Positions 1 through 9,639 of a DNA stretch of 64,000 bases are shown here, piece by piece. The position numbers were made by a program, and so were the translations under genes. The stretch lies in assembly GCA_963783785.1 (NCBI GenBank), contig CAWAOQ010000001.1, positions 310,001-374,000 on the forward strand, read 5' to 3'. Source of the stretch: CADEEN01 sp963783785. GTDB taxonomy: Bacteria > Pseudomonadota > Gammaproteobacteria > Burkholderiales > Burkholderiaceae_C. Each line of letters opens with the position of its first letter. Positions within the stretch are counted from its first letter, which is position 1. The notes beneath the pieces were generated by a model. The model was not told where the DNA came from and searched no databases. It was given only the letters and a program-made list of their open reading frames with translations.

Positions 1-151
1 CTTGAGCAGGTGGTTGGGGTGAAAAGGGGTCCTTTGGGAGGGACTCAACCTGTCAACTATCCGGCGCCTGCCAGTGGGCCGGAAGTGGGTCTAACCCGTG
101 CGGATTGGGACGAATTGGTTCCCTTCGATGGTCGTCAGCGCACCGGCGCGG

Positions 152-1005
152 TCAGGGGATCGAGAGCAGAGGGGCCAGTCGTGCCGACAAGTACTCCCGA
201 TCCGCCGCTGAACACAGTTGGTGGCGCAGCGCGAAGTCTAGCGTCACGAGCGCGGCGTCGACGGTCATCGTGTCGCCGGCAGCCAGCATCAGTGCTTCAT
301 CGACCGGCAGCAGGCGCAGCTCGGCCACCTCGCCGTCCTGATTGACCGGCGTCATGTCGGCCGGCAGGCGCAGGTCGAAGGTGTACAGCTGCTCGTGCAT
401 GAAGCCTTCCTGGATGTCGCGGGCCAGTTCGATCACGCGGCCGGGCGTGGCGCGGCGCATCGTCTGCGCGTCGAGGCCGGCCTCTTCGAAGCCTTCGCGC
501 AGCAGCGTCTCGAAGCGGCGTCTGGCCGTGCGGCACGCCGCCGCCCACCAGGTTGTCGAGCTTGCCCGGATCGGTGCCCTTGGTCAGCGCGCGGCGGGCG
601 ATCCACAGGTGGGTCGGGCGGCCGCTGCGCGTCGGCCAGGTAGCCGTTGCAGTGCGCACCGAAGGTCAGCGTGCCCCAGAAGCGCGCCGCGGCGCGTTCG
701 ATCAGCGCCAGTGGTTCTGCCCCATGTCGCGAGACGACGGCGTAGGTTTCATCGCGCCATGCGGCGATGAGGCCGGCGTCGCGCAGCGCGCGGTTGATCG
801 GCACCAGCGCGGCCGTGCGCTCCGCCGCATCCACCAGTGCCGGGTGCAACGCGACTTGGTCGTCGGCGACGATCAGCGTGTCGCGGTAGGGCGCCAACGC
901 CGGCAGGTGGCGGCAGTCCACCGAACCCACCCGCATGCCGGCGATGAACCACGGCACGCGGGCGATCGCCGCGTGGCGAGCCGCTGCCAGGGCCGACCAG
1001 CGCAT
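152..1005 (-). CDS. Nudix hydrolase (DUF4743-type), reading frame broken twice
   Basis: The N-terminal part (1005 down to about 630) has the DUF4743-like region that precedes the Nudix fold in this family. The middle (about 630-525) carries HLWIARRALTKGTDPGKLDN and the start of the Nudix box, GGGVPHG. The end (about 525-152) carries the rest of the box, REGFEEAGL. Joined, the pieces give the pattern G-x5-E-x7-REUxEExGU, so the metal-binding residues are present. Each of the two junctions is repaired by dropping one base (near 630 and near 525), giving about 284 residues, normal for the family. The ATG at 1005 lies 11 bases after the end of the upstream ior gene, so the two are probably co-transcribed. 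The family cleaves nucleoside-diphosphate-linked substrates; the substrate here is unknown. I favour sequence errors over gene decay. Confidence 0.75.
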
Positions 1006-1015
1006 GCCTGCAACG

Positions 1016-4000
1016 TCAGGCGGCCGCCCGCGCCGCACCGGCCTGGCGCCACTGCCCGAGCAATTGCTGCCATTTGGCGCGCGCAACTCGCAGGTGCCTT
1101 GCCTTGACATGGCCGTAGCCGCGGATCTCCTCCGGGATGCGCGCGATCTCGACCGCCAGCGGCAACGTCGCTGCATTCAGGCGGGTGAGCAGTTCATCGA
1201 TGCAGGCGCGGTACTCGCCGATCAGCGCGCGCTCGGTCTGGCGCTCATCGGTGCGGCCGAACGGGTCGAGCGCCGTACCGCGCAGGCCTCTCAGCCGGGT
1301 CAACAGTGCGAACGCCCGGCGCATCCAGGGGCCGAACGATTGCTTGATCAGATCGCCCTTGTCGTCCTTCTTGGCGATCGCCGGCGGCGCGAGGTGGTGC
1401 ACGAGCTTGTAGTCGCCTTCGAACATCGAGGCGATCCTGGCCGTGAAGGCCGGATCGGTGTGCAGCCGCGCGACTTCGTACTCGTCCTTGTAGGCCATCA
1501 ACTTGAACAGATAGCGGGCGACGGCTTCGGCGAGCCGGGTGCTGGCCAGCGGCGCTTCGGCAGCGCGCACCTTGTCGACGAAGGCCTTGTACTGCGCGGC
1601 ATACGCGGCATCCTGGTAGCCGGTCAGGAAGTCGACGCGCCTGGCGATCATCTCGTCGAGCGAGGGCTTCCTGACGAACTCGATCACCTGCGCGGCCTTG
1701 AACAGCGCCTGCACCGAGGCCAGGTCATGCGCGCAGTGGCGGCCCCATTCGAAGGCGGCCTTGTTGTTGTCGACCTGCACGCCGTTCAACTCGATCGCAC
1801 GCATCAGCGCGGCATGCGAGAGCGGCACGCGGCCCTGCTGCCAGGCATAGCCGAGCATCAGCGGGTTGGTGTAGATCGAGTCGCCGACCAGTTGCACCGC
1901 CACCTGCTCGGCGTCGAAGGCGCCGACCAGCGCGTCACCGACGCTGTGGCGCACGGCGGCCTCGCAATGGCCGCCCGGGAACTGCCAGTCGGGATTCTTC
2001 ACGAATGCGGCGGTTGGCGTGCCGTGGGTGTTCAGCGCGACGTAGGTGCGGCCCTGCTGCATCACCGCGAGCGTGGACTTCGTCGCGCGCGACGATCGAG
2101 TCGCAGGCGATCACGAGATCGGCCTTGGCGGTATCGACCTTGGTCGTGAAGATCGCCTCGGGCCGGTTGGCGATCTGGATGTGGCTCCAGGTGGCGCCGC
2201 CCTTCTGCGCCAGGCCACCCGCGTCCTGCGTGACGACGCCGCGGCCTTCGAGGTGTGCGGCCATGCCGAGCAACTGGCCGATGGTGATGACGCCGGTGCC
2301 GCCGACACCGCCGACGACGATGCCCCAGGCCCGATCTTGGTCACTGCGGGCCAACGGCAGGCCGGGTTCGGGCAGCGACGGCATCGTCGGCGAGGTCGCC
2401 CTGGGTCTGCTTCTTCGGCTTCTTCAACTGCCCGCCTTCGACGGTGACGAAGCTTGGGCAGAAACCCTTCACGCAGGAGTAGTCCTTGTTGCAGGTGTTC
2501 TGATTGATGCGGCGCTTGCGGCCGAACTCGGTTTCGACCGGCTCGACCGACAGGCAGTTGCTCTGCACCGAGCAGTCGCCGCAGCCCTCGCAGACCAGCT
2601 CGTTGATGACCACGCGCTTGTCGGGGTCGGCCATCTTGCCGCGCTTCCTGCGGCGGCGCTTCTCGGTGGCGCAGGTCTGGTCATAGATGATCGCGGTGCA
2701 GCCCTTCAGCTCGCGGAACTCGCGCTGGATGCGGTCGAGCTCGTCGCGGTGGTGCACCGTCACGCCGCCGGCGAGCTTCGCGCCGGCGTACTTCTCGGGC
2801 TGGTCGGTCACGATCACCAGCTTGGCGACGCCTTCGGCCAGCAGGCTGTTCATGATCTGCAACACCGAGTGGCCTTCGGGGCGCTCGCCGACCTGCTGGC
2901 CACCGGTCATTGCCACCGCGTCGTTGTAGAGCACCTTGTAGGTGATGTTCACGCCGGCGGCGATGCTCTGACGGATCGCCAGCAACCCGGAATGGAAGTA
3001 GGTGCCGTCGCCGAGGTTGGCGAAGACATGCGTGTCCTGCGTGAACGGCGCCTGGCCGACCCAGGCCACGCCTTCACCGCCCATCTGCGAGAAGGTGCTG
3101 GTGCTGCGGTCCATCCATACCGCCATGTAGTGGCAGCCGATGCCGGCCATCGCGCGCGAGCCCTCGGGCACGCGGGTGCTGGTGTTGTGCGGGCAGCCCG
3201 AGCAGAACCACGGCGCGCGCTCGCCGGTGTCGGTCTTGATCTCGGCGAGCGTGCGTTCGCGCGCTTCGACGACCGCGATGCGCTCGGCCATCCGTGCCGC
3301 GATGTCGCTGCCGGCCGGCGCCAGCCCCAGCTTGGCCAGCCGCTTGGCAATGGCCTTGGCGATGATCGCCGGTGTCAGGTCGGCCTTGGCCCGCAGCAAC
3401 CAGTTCTCGCTCGGGTTGGGCATGCTCCACTCGCCGCCCGCCGCGCCCTCGGGTTCGTCGAACTTGCCGAGCACGTTGGGCCGCACGTCGGGACGCCAGT
3501 TGTAGAGCTCTTCCTTCAGCTGGTACTCGATGACCTGGCGCTTTTCCTCGACGACCAGGATTTCCTGCAGCCCCTGCGCGAACTCGCGCGTGATCGTCGC
3601 TTCGAGCGGCCAGACCACGTTGACCTTGTGCAACCGGATGCCCAGGCGCCGGCAGGTGTCGTCGTCCAGGCCCAGATCGGCCAACGCCTGGCGCGTGTCA
3701 TTGAAGGCTTTGCCGCTGGCGATGATGCCGAAGCGGTCGCGGGCGCTCTCGATGACGTTGTGGTTGAGCCGGTTGGCGCGCACATAGGCCAGCGCGGCGT
3801 ACCACTTGTAGTCGAACAGGCGCGCCTCCTGCTCCAGCGGCACGTCGGGCCAGCGGATGTGCAGGCCGCCCGGCGGCATCGCGAAGTCCTCGGGGAGAAC
3901 GATCTTCACGCGATCCGGGTCGATCGACACCGACGCCGACGACTCGACCACCTCCTGGATCGTCTTCATGCCGGCCCACACGCCGGCGTAACGGCTCATC

Positions 4001-4596
4001 GCGAAGGCGTGCAGGCCCATGTCGAGGATGTCCTGCACACCGCTCGGGAAGAACACCGGCAGCCCGCAGGCCTTGAAGATGTGGTCGCTCTGGTGTGCCG
4101 CGGTGCTGCTCTTGCTGACGTGGTCGTCGCCGGCGATCGCGATCACGCCGCCATGCTTGGCGGTGCCGGCCATGTTGGCGTGCTTGAACACGTCGGAGCA
4201 GCGGTCGACGCCGGGCCCCTTGCCGTACCAGATGCCGAACACGCCGTCGTGCTTCTTGCGCTGCGGATAGATGTCGAGTTGCTGTGTGCCCCACACCGCG
4301 GTGGCGGCCAGCTCCTCGTTCACGCCGGGCTGGAACACGATGTGCTGCGCCTGCAGGTGCGTCTTGGCCGCCCACAGCGCCTGGTCGTAACCGCCGAGCG
4401 GGCTGCCGCGGTAGCCGCTGACGAAGCCCGCCGTGTTGAGGCCGGCCATCGCGTCGCGCGTGCGCTGCAGGATCGGCAGGCGCACGAGGGCCTGCACGCC
4501 ACTCATGAAGGCACGACCGCGCGCCAGCGCGTACTTGTCGTCCAGCGTCACCGTTTCGAGCGCTCTGCGGATGGACTCGGGCAAGGGGGCGTTCAT
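1016..4596 (-). CDS. Indolepyruvate:ferredoxin oxidoreductase, single-chain alpha/gamma fusion; frame broken twice
   Basis: This oxygen-sensitive enzyme oxidatively decarboxylates indolepyruvate and other aryl pyruvates from amino acid breakdown, passing electrons to ferredoxin. In order: N-terminal oxidoreductase domain; thiamine-diphosphate site near residue 529 (GDGTYFHSG, then YNDAVAMTGGQ); cysteine-rich Fe-S region near residues 665-710 (CEGCGDC, later CVKGFCP); gamma-type domain from about residue 760 (GGVGGTGVITIGQ); long C-terminal domain ending in RAAA. The start ATG at 4596 has GGAG about 10 bases upstream. The frame shifts near 2385 and near 2080; removing one base at each gives an uninterrupted protein of about 1,190 residues, the usual size of the fused form. 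It lies divergent to an Lrp-type regulator and just upstream of the Nudix gene. I infer that the breaks are sequence errors. Confidence 0.9.
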
Positions 4597-4689
4597 CGGC
4601 AGCGCTCCGTCAGGTTGGCGAAGAAAACAGCGGCGAGTGTAGGAGCGCCGGCGCGACAAGTGTTTTCTAAGTCTGCTTGCCGGAACTCG

Positions 4690-4716
4690 ATTTGAGCAAT
4701 AACCTTTCGCTGAAAT
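4690..4716. promoter_or_regulatory. Candidate operator of the divergent Lrp-type regulator
   Basis: The 136-base region between ior and the lrp-like gene contains the inverted repeat ATTTGAGC, 11 bases, GCTGAAAT (arms match at 7 of 8 positions). It is AT-rich against a very GC-rich background and sits 17 bases before the regulator's ATG. Lrp/AsnC dimers bind such degenerate palindromes and often autoregulate. Binding is inferred, not shown. Confidence 0.4.
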
Positions 4717-4732
4717 GACTCATTGAGAAACG

Positions 4733-5287
4733 ATGATCTCAAAGCAACCCAAATCAGGGAAAGCCCGTACCGACGGAGACGCCGCGGACGACAGCCTGCA
4801 GCCCCATGGCGCCGACCTCGATCGCTACGACGTCGCGATCCTCGGTGAGTTGCAGCGCGACGCGCGTCTGTCCAATGCCGAACTGGCCGCGCGCATCGGC
4901 CTGTCGGCCGCGCCGACCTGGCGCCGCGTCAAGTGGCTCGAGCAGCAGGGCTTCATCACCGGCTACCGCGCCGATCTCGATCGCCGCCGCATCGGGCTGG
5001 GCGTGTTCGCCTTCGTGCGTGTCGATGCCGAGCGAAACACCGGCAGCGCGACGAAGGTGCTCGAGGAAGCCATCCGCCGCCTGCCCGAGGTGACGGCCTG
5101 CCACTACATCAGCGGCGCCGGCACCTTCGAGTTGCAGGTGATGGCCACCGACCTCGATGCCTTCTCGCGCTTTGCCACCGACACCCTGCTCAATCTGCCC
5201 AACGTGAAGGACATCCACACCAGCTTCTCGCTCGGCGAAGTCAAGTCCGGCGCGGCGCTGCCGCTGGCGCACCTGCAGCGCCGGTGA
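4733..5287 (+). CDS. Lrp/AsnC family transcriptional regulator
   Basis: This 184-residue protein has an N-terminal AsnC helix-turn-helix after a charged lead of about 30 residues (LDRYDVAILGELQRDARLSN, then AELAARIGLS and WRRVKWLEQQGFITGYRADL). The C-terminal RAM ligand-binding domain follows (VTACHYISGAGTFELQVMAT). The family usually senses amino acids and acts as dimers or octamers. The gene faces away from the indolepyruvate oxidoreductase gene, the arrangement typical of a local regulator, so control of aromatic or branched amino acid breakdown is a reasonable inference. Lead length is slightly longer than the roughly 150 residues common in the family; an internal start is possible but ATG 4733 fits the open frame. 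Confidence 0.9.
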   Translation: MISKQPKSGKARTDGDAADDSLQPHGADLDRYDVAILGELQRDARLSNAELAARIGLSAAPTWRRVKWLEQQGFITGYRADLDRRRIGLGVFAFVRVDAERNTGSATKVLEEAIRRLPEVTACHYISGAGTFELQVMATDLDAFSRFATDTLLNLPNVKDIHTSFSLGEVKSGAALPLAHLQRR

Positions 5288-5305
5288 GCGACACTGCGCG
5301 CTACG

Positions 5306-6445
5306 ATGCCTAGCGCTCCTTTCCACACGCTGCGCCAGCGCCTGGCCGACAGGCTGCTGACCACCGATCCGACGCAGCGTCTCCGCCTCGCGCAGTCCGG
5401 CCTGGCGATGGTGCTGATGGCGCTTTCGGTGGCCATCCTGGTGTACGCGGCGCGGCTGGCCGGCACGCCCGCGCTGGCCGTGGCCGCGTGGGCGGCGCTG
5501 TCGCTCGGGGGCATGGTGGTGTTCTTCGCGGCCATCCGCTTCGGTTGGTCCAGGGGCTTCGTCGATCCGTCGCTGACCGTGGTGCAGATGGTCTTCGCAA
5601 TCGCCAGCGGCGCGATCGCTTACGCAATGGCCGGACCGATGCGCGGCGCGACGTTTGTCGTGCTGCTGGCCATCCTGATGTTCGGCATGTTCCAGCTGCG
5701 CCCGCGCGCGCTGTGGCGGGTCAGCCTCTACGCATTGGGCCTGTTCGGGACGGTGATGGCGGTGATGGCGTGGCGGCAGCCGCAGGTCTATCGGCCAGCC
5801 GTCGAGCTCGGCCACTTCCTGATGCTGGCCGCGACCCTGCCGGCGGTATCGCTGTTGGCCGGGAGGCTGACCGTGTTGCGCGAACGCAGTCGTCACCAGC
5901 GACGCGATCTGGCCGAGGCCCTTGCGCGCATCCAGGCCCTGGCCATGCGCGACGAGCTGACCGGCCTGATCAACCGCCGCCACATGCTCGAGTTGCTGGA
6001 GCAGGAGCGCCAGCGCTGCGTGCGTTCTGGCCGCACGTTCTGTGTGGCGATGATCGACATCGACCGCTTCAAGGACGTCAATGACCGATATGGCCACGCG
6101 GCCGGCGACGAGGTGCTGCAAAGGCTGGCACGCGAGGCGCTGAGCGCCGTCCGCGTGGCCGATGTGCTGGCGCGTTGGGGCGGCGACGAGTTCGTGCTGC
6201 TGCTGTCGGATGCCCGGCTGCAGTTGGCGCGCGGCGGGGTCGAACGGGTGCGACAGCGCATCGAAGCGGTCTCGCTGCGGGTTGGCGAGCAGGCCCTGCA
6301 GGTCACGATCTCGGCCGGGCTGGCCGAGCACATCGCCGGTGAATCGGTGGCGACCGCGCTGGCGCGTGCCGACGCTGCGCTCTACGAGGCCAAGGCGCAG
6401 GGGCGCAACCGCACCGTGGCGGCCGACGGCTCAGGGGCGCCCTGA
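5306..6445 (+). CDS. Membrane-bound GGDEF diguanylate cyclase
   Basis: The 379-residue protein makes cyclic di-GMP from two GTP. Residues about 28-195 form several hydrophobic membrane segments without a recognisable periplasmic sensor domain. A short linker leads into a GGDEF domain (MRDELTGLINRRHMLELLEQ; IDIDRFKDVNDRYGHAAGDE). The active-site loop WGGDEF is intact near residue 291, and RVAD lies five residues before GGDEF, matching the RxxD inhibitory I-site. The enzyme is therefore probably active and product-inhibited. It starts 18 bases after the Lrp gene on the same strand and may be co-transcribed with it. The input signal cannot be read from the sequence. Confidence 0.92.
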   Translation: MPSAPFHTLRQRLADRLLTTDPTQRLRLAQSGLAMVLMALSVAILVYAARLAGTPALAVAAWAALSLGGMVVFFAAIRFGWSRGFVDPSLTVVQMVFAIASGAIAYAMAGPMRGATFVVLLAILMFGMFQLRPRALWRVSLYALGLFGTVMAVMAWRQPQVYRPAVELGHFLMLAATLPAVSLLAGRLTVLRERSRHQRRDLAEALARIQALAMRDELTGLINRRHMLELLEQERQRCVRSGRTFCVAMIDIDRFKDVNDRYGHAAGDEVLQRLAREALSAVRVADVLARWGGDEFVLLLSDARLQLARGGVERVRQRIEAVSLRVGEQALQVTISAGLAEHIAGESVATALARADAALYEAKAQGRNRTVAADGSGAP

Positions 6446-6531
6446 CCGTGCCCATTCGCCGCCGCGCCGCTCTTTGCTCGCGCTGGCAGCGGTCGCGGTC
6501 AGGGGCGGCAGCGGCCGTGTGCCGCCGGGTG

Positions 6532-6551
6532 GCCAGGCGGCAAGGCCTGGC
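6532..6551. terminator. Hairpin between converging genes
   Basis: GCCAGGC, six bases, GCCTGGC forms a 7-bp stem in the 115-base gap between the converging cyclase and mltA genes. No T-run follows on either strand, so an intrinsic terminator role is only suggested by position. Confidence 0.3.
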
Positions 6552-6560
6552 GCGCTCGGC

Positions 6561-7712
6561 TCACCTTGGCCACAAGAGCCACATCCTGAGCGGTTGCTTC
6601 ATGCGGCCAGCCTGCTGTTCGGCACGTTCGCCCCAGCCCCAGAAATAGTCGGCGCGCACCGCGCCGACGATCGCGCCGCCGGTGTCCTGCGCCAGCACCA
6701 GGCGGCGCAGCGGCGTGGCGGTCAGCGGCTCGGTCGTGTCGAGCCAGACCGGCGTGCCGTAGGGCACGCTCTTCGGGTCGACGGCGATCGAGCGTTCGGG
6801 CACCAGCGCGACACCCTGCGCGCCGCGTGGGCCGAGGTTGACATCGGGCAGCGGTTCTTCGCGGAAGAACACCACGCGCGGGTTGACGGCCAACAACTCC
6901 GCCACGCGCCGCGGGTTGCGCTGCGCCCACGCCCGGATCGCCGGCCAAGAGGCCTCGCCGGGTTTCAACTCACCCTGCGCGACCAGCCAGCCACCGATCG
7001 ATTGATAGGGCTGGTCGTTGTGGCCGGCGAAGGCCAGCCGGACGGATTGCACGCGGCCATCAGCGCCAGCGAGGCGCAAGCGCCCCGAGCCCTGGATCTG
7101 CACGAGCAGTGCGTCGAGCGGATCGGCGACGTAGGCGATTTCGCGCCCGCGCAGCGCCGCCTGCGCGGCAGGCAGCGTCTCGATCTGCGCACGGGTGAAC
7201 CAGGGCTTGCGCGTGGCCAGGTCGGCCGGTGGTGCATACAGCGGCGTGCGCATCGCCGCGCGCGGCGTGCGGCTGGCGTCGATCTGCGGCTCGAAGTAGC
7301 CGGTTGCCAGGCCCTCGCCCGGCGCGCCGGCGTCCAGCGGCAGCACGCGGTACGGCAGGAAGCGCTGGGTCAGCCAGGCGCGGGTGGCGGCGTCGTTGGC
7401 CGGCTGGTGGCGCAGCGCTTCCTGGCACACGCGCGGCCAGGCCGGGGTCTCGCGCGCCACCTCGGCGGGCATGCGTTCGCAACTGCGCTGAAGCGCCAGC
7501 CAGGCTTCGCGGGTGCGATCGGCATCCCAACCAGGCAGTTCGCTCCAGGCCACCGGCTCCCAGCGCGCGCCCGGATGCATCGAGGCGGGAGGCGGCGGCG
7601 CGACGGCACTGACACGGGCCTCGGGCGGTGGCGGCGGCCGCGCCGACAGCACGCCGCAGGCGCCGAGCGCGAGCAGCAATGGCAGCAGCGTGGCCCGGTA
7701 AGCTTGCCGCAT
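6561..7712 (-). CDS. mltA: Membrane-bound lytic murein transglycosylase A
   Basis: MltA cleaves the glycan strands of peptidoglycan to 1,6-anhydromuropeptides in the periplasm, tethered to the outer membrane. The start at 7712 gives a classic lipoprotein signal peptide (MRQAYRATLLPLLLALGAC) with the lipidated cysteine at residue 19, followed by a proline-rich linker. The MltA domain shows ATGYFEPQIDASR and VQIQGSGRLRL. The C-terminal 3D (Asp-Asp-Asp) domain has AVDPKSVPYGTPVWLDT and AQDTGGAIVGAVRADYFWGW, whose Asp residues match the catalytic set. Length, 383 residues, is normal. Its start codon overlaps that of a 43-codon gene on the opposite strand. Confidence 0.95.
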   Translation of the reverse strand: MRQAYRATLLPLLLALGACGVLSARPPPPPEARVSAVAPPPPASMHPGARWEPVAWSELPGWDADRTREAWLALQRSCERMPAEVARETPAWPRVCQEALRHQPANDAATRAWLTQRFLPYRVLPLDAGAPGEGLATGYFEPQIDASRTPRAAMRTPLYAPPADLATRKPWFTRAQIETLPAAQAALRGREIAYVADPLDALLVQIQGSGRLRLAGADGRVQSVRLAFAGHNDQPYQSIGGWLVAQGELKPGEASWPAIRAWAQRNPRRVAELLAVNPRVVFFREEPLPDVNLGPRGAQGVALVPERSIAVDPKSVPYGTPVWLDTTEPLTATPLRRLVLAQDTGGAIVGAVRADYFWGWGERAEQQAGRMKQPLRMWLLWPR

Positions 7713-7842
7713 GATGATCCTGTTGCTCGAAGCGCTGGCGGCCTTGCTGGTGCTGGTGTTCATCGTCTGGTGGACCATGTTCTCCGGGCGCCGGCGCGGC
7801 GAGCGGCGCGACGACGAAGACGACGGCAACGCATCGCCCTGA
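7711..7842 (+). CDS. Small single-pass membrane protein, 43 residues, divergent from mltA
   Basis: The frame reads MMILLLEALAALLVLVFIVW followed by WTMFSGRRRGERRDDEDDGN and ASP, then TGA. It has one strongly hydrophobic helix (about residues 3-24) and a charged tail, basic then acidic, predicted to face the cytoplasm. The coding strand is free of stops over a composition that clearly separates into helix and tail, unlike random GC-rich sequence. Its ATG overlaps the mltA start codon on the other strand, and no strong ribosome-binding site precedes it. I do not recognise a named family. A link to MltA or to the envelope is only suggested by position. Confidence 0.55.
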   Translation: MMILLLEALAALLVLVFIVWWTMFSGRRRGERRDDEDDGNASP

Positions 7843-7863
7843 CGCTCGCGGCGCGGGCCGGCC

Positions 7864-8238
7864 TCAATGCAGCTGCTCAGGCCGCGTCAACACGAACTCG
7901 GGCACCGAGGCATCGAACGGGCGCGCGTCTTCGGTCATGCAGAAGTAGGTGCCGCGCATCGTGCCTTGCGGCGTGGCGATGCGCGTCCAGCTGGTGTATT
8001 CGAACTTCTCGCCCGGCTTGAGCAGCGGCTGGTGGCCCACCACCGCCAGCCCCCGCACTTCTTCGCTGTGGCCACTCGCATCGCTGACGATCCAGTGCCG
8101 CCCGATCAGCTGGGCCGCGATGTCGCCGCTGTTGACGATGGTGATCGTGTAGGCGAAGGCGTAGGTGCCGGCAGCCGGTTGCGACTGCTCCGGCAGGTAG
8201 GCGACGCTGGCCGTGCAGGTGAACTCAGGCTTGCTCAT
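7864..8238 (-). CDS. apaG: ApaG/CorD family protein
   Basis: This 124-residue protein is a single ApaG (DUF525) domain, a fibronectin-III-like beta sandwich. Recognisable segments are TYAFAYTITIVNSGDIAAQL, IGRHWIVSDA, VVGHQPLLKPGEKFEYTSWT and GTMRGTYFCMTEDARPFD. The start is placed at the ATG at 8238 (MSKPEFTC) rather than 17 codons upstream, because the upstream part lacks family similarity. The molecular role is unsettled: it is associated with cation resistance and diadenosine tetraphosphate levels in enterobacteria. The gene diverges from rpe, 43 bases away, a common arrangement in Burkholderiales. Confidence 0.93.
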   Translation of the reverse strand: MSKPEFTCTASVAYLPEQSQPAAGTYAFAYTITIVNSGDIAAQLIGRHWIVSDASGHSEEVRGLAVVGHQPLLKPGEKFEYTSWTRIATPQGTMRGTYFCMTEDARPFDASVPEFVLTRPEQLH

Positions 8239-8281
8239 AGTGGCCGATTCTAGAATCGAGCCGAACCACAGAGCCTTGCGC

Positions 8282-8945
8282 ATGACCACCTACCGCATCG
8301 CGCCGTCGATCCTGTCCGCCGATTTCGCCCGCCTCGGCGACGAAGTGAAGGCCGTCGATCGCCGCCGGCGCCGACTGGATTCACTTCGACGTGATGGACA
8401 ACCATTACGTGCCCAACCTGACCTTCGGGCCGATGGTCTGCGAGGCGCTGCGCAAGCACAGCACGGCGCCGATCGACGTGCACCTGATGGTGCAGCCGGT
8501 CGATGCGCTGGCCCAGGCTTTCTGCCGCGCCGGTGCCGACCTGGTGAGCTTTCACCCCGATGCCAGCGCGCATGTCGATCGCACGCTGCAGCTGATCAAG
8601 GCCGAGGGCAAGCAGGCCGGGCTGGTGTTCAACCCGGCCGCGCCGATCGACGCGCTCGAGTGGGTGATCGACAGGGTCGACCTGGTGCTGGTGATGAGCG
8701 TCAACCCGGGCTTCGGCGGCCAGAGTTTCATCGACGCCGCGCTGCGCAAGATCGAACGGCTGCGCAGGGTCATCGATGCCAGCGGCCGCGACATTCGCCT
8801 CGAAGTCGATGGCGGCATCAAGGTCGACAACATCCGCCGCGTGGCCGACGCCGGGGCCGATACCTTCGTCGCCGGCAGCGCGATCTTCGGCAGACCGGAC
8901 TACAAGGCAGTGATCGACGCGATGCGCAGCGAGTTGGCGCGGTGA
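8282..8945 (+). CDS. rpe: Ribulose-phosphate 3-epimerase, frame broken once
   Basis: Rpe interconverts ribulose 5-phosphate and xylulose 5-phosphate in the pentose phosphate pathway and Calvin cycle. The first 26 codons read MTTYRIAPSILSADFARLGD then EVKAVD; the rest, in another frame, has HFDVMDNHYVPNLTFGP, DVHLMVQPVDA, VLVMSVNPGFGGQSF and LEVDGGIKVDNI, which include the metal-binding His/Asp set of this TIM barrel. One extra C near 8361 (GTCGATCGCC where GTCGATGCC is expected) explains the shift; with it removed the protein is about 220 residues, normal length. I regard the break as a sequence error because the remainder is fully conserved. It overlaps gph by four bases. Confidence 0.9.
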
Positions 8946-9626
8946 CGGGCAGGTTGCAGGCGGCGATCGTCGACCTCGACGGGACGATGGTCGACACGCT
9001 CGGCGACTTCGACGTCGCGCTGAACCGTCACGCTGGCCGAGTTGGCACTGCCGCCGGTCGACAGGGCATTCATCGAGCGCACGATCGGCAAGGGTTCGGA
9101 GCACCTGATCCGCAGCACCTTGGCCGCGGCGGGCGGCGACGCCGCGTTGTACGAGGCCGCGTGGGCGCACTACCAGCGCCTGTACCGGGCGATCAACGGC
9201 GATTACGCGGCGGTCTACGACGGCGTCGAGGCCGGTCTGAAGCGCCTGCGCGCGGCCGGCCTGCCGCTGGCCTGCGTCACCAACAAGCCGCGCGACTTTG
9301 CCGCCGAGTTGCTCGAACGCAAGGGCCTGGCCGGGTACTTCACGCAGGTGTTCGGCGGCGACAGTTTCGAGCGGCGCAAGCCCGATCCGCTGCCGTTCGT
9401 GCGCGCCGCCGCCGCGCTGGGCAGCGTGCCCGAGCGCACGCTGGTGATCGGTGACTCGGTCAACGACGCGACGGCGGCGCGCGCCGCCGGCTGCCCGGTG
9501 GTGCTGGTCAGCTACGGCTACAACCATGGCCAGCCGGTGACCCGCGCCGACGCCGACGCAGTGGTCGACCGGCTCGACCAGATCGACCTGGCCGCGCTCG
9601 GCGTTGCCGCGCCGGGCCACTGCTAA
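8942..9626 (+). CDS. gph: Phosphoglycolate phosphatase, HAD superfamily, frame broken once
   Basis: Gph removes phosphate from 2-phosphoglycolate produced by oxidative DNA repair or by RuBisCO. It starts with GTG at 8942, overlapping the rpe stop (GTGA), so translation is probably coupled. HAD motif I is DLDGTMVDT near the N-terminus; motif II is in CVTNKPRDFA; motif III lysine is in ERRKPDPLPF; motif IV is VIGDSVNDATAARAAGCPVV. The frame shifts near 9028, where CGTCACG should read CGCACG to give ALNRTLAEL; that is one extra base. Repaired length is about 227 residues, as expected. rpe-gph-trpE is the usual Burkholderiales order, supplying pentose phosphate metabolism next to PRPP-using tryptophan synthesis. 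Confidence 0.9.
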
Positions 9627-9639
9627 ACTGCGGCGCACG

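Noticed and set aside
1..151. Short plus-strand frames at the left end
   Set aside because: They are arginine-rich shadows overlapping the Nudix gene; the first 151 bases hold no supported gene or RNA.
2005..4695. An 896-codon plus-strand frame opposite ior
   Set aside because: Low-complexity Ala/Arg/His/Val/Leu composition and no recognisable domain, whereas the minus strand carries the thiamine-diphosphate and Fe-S motifs of the oxidoreductase.
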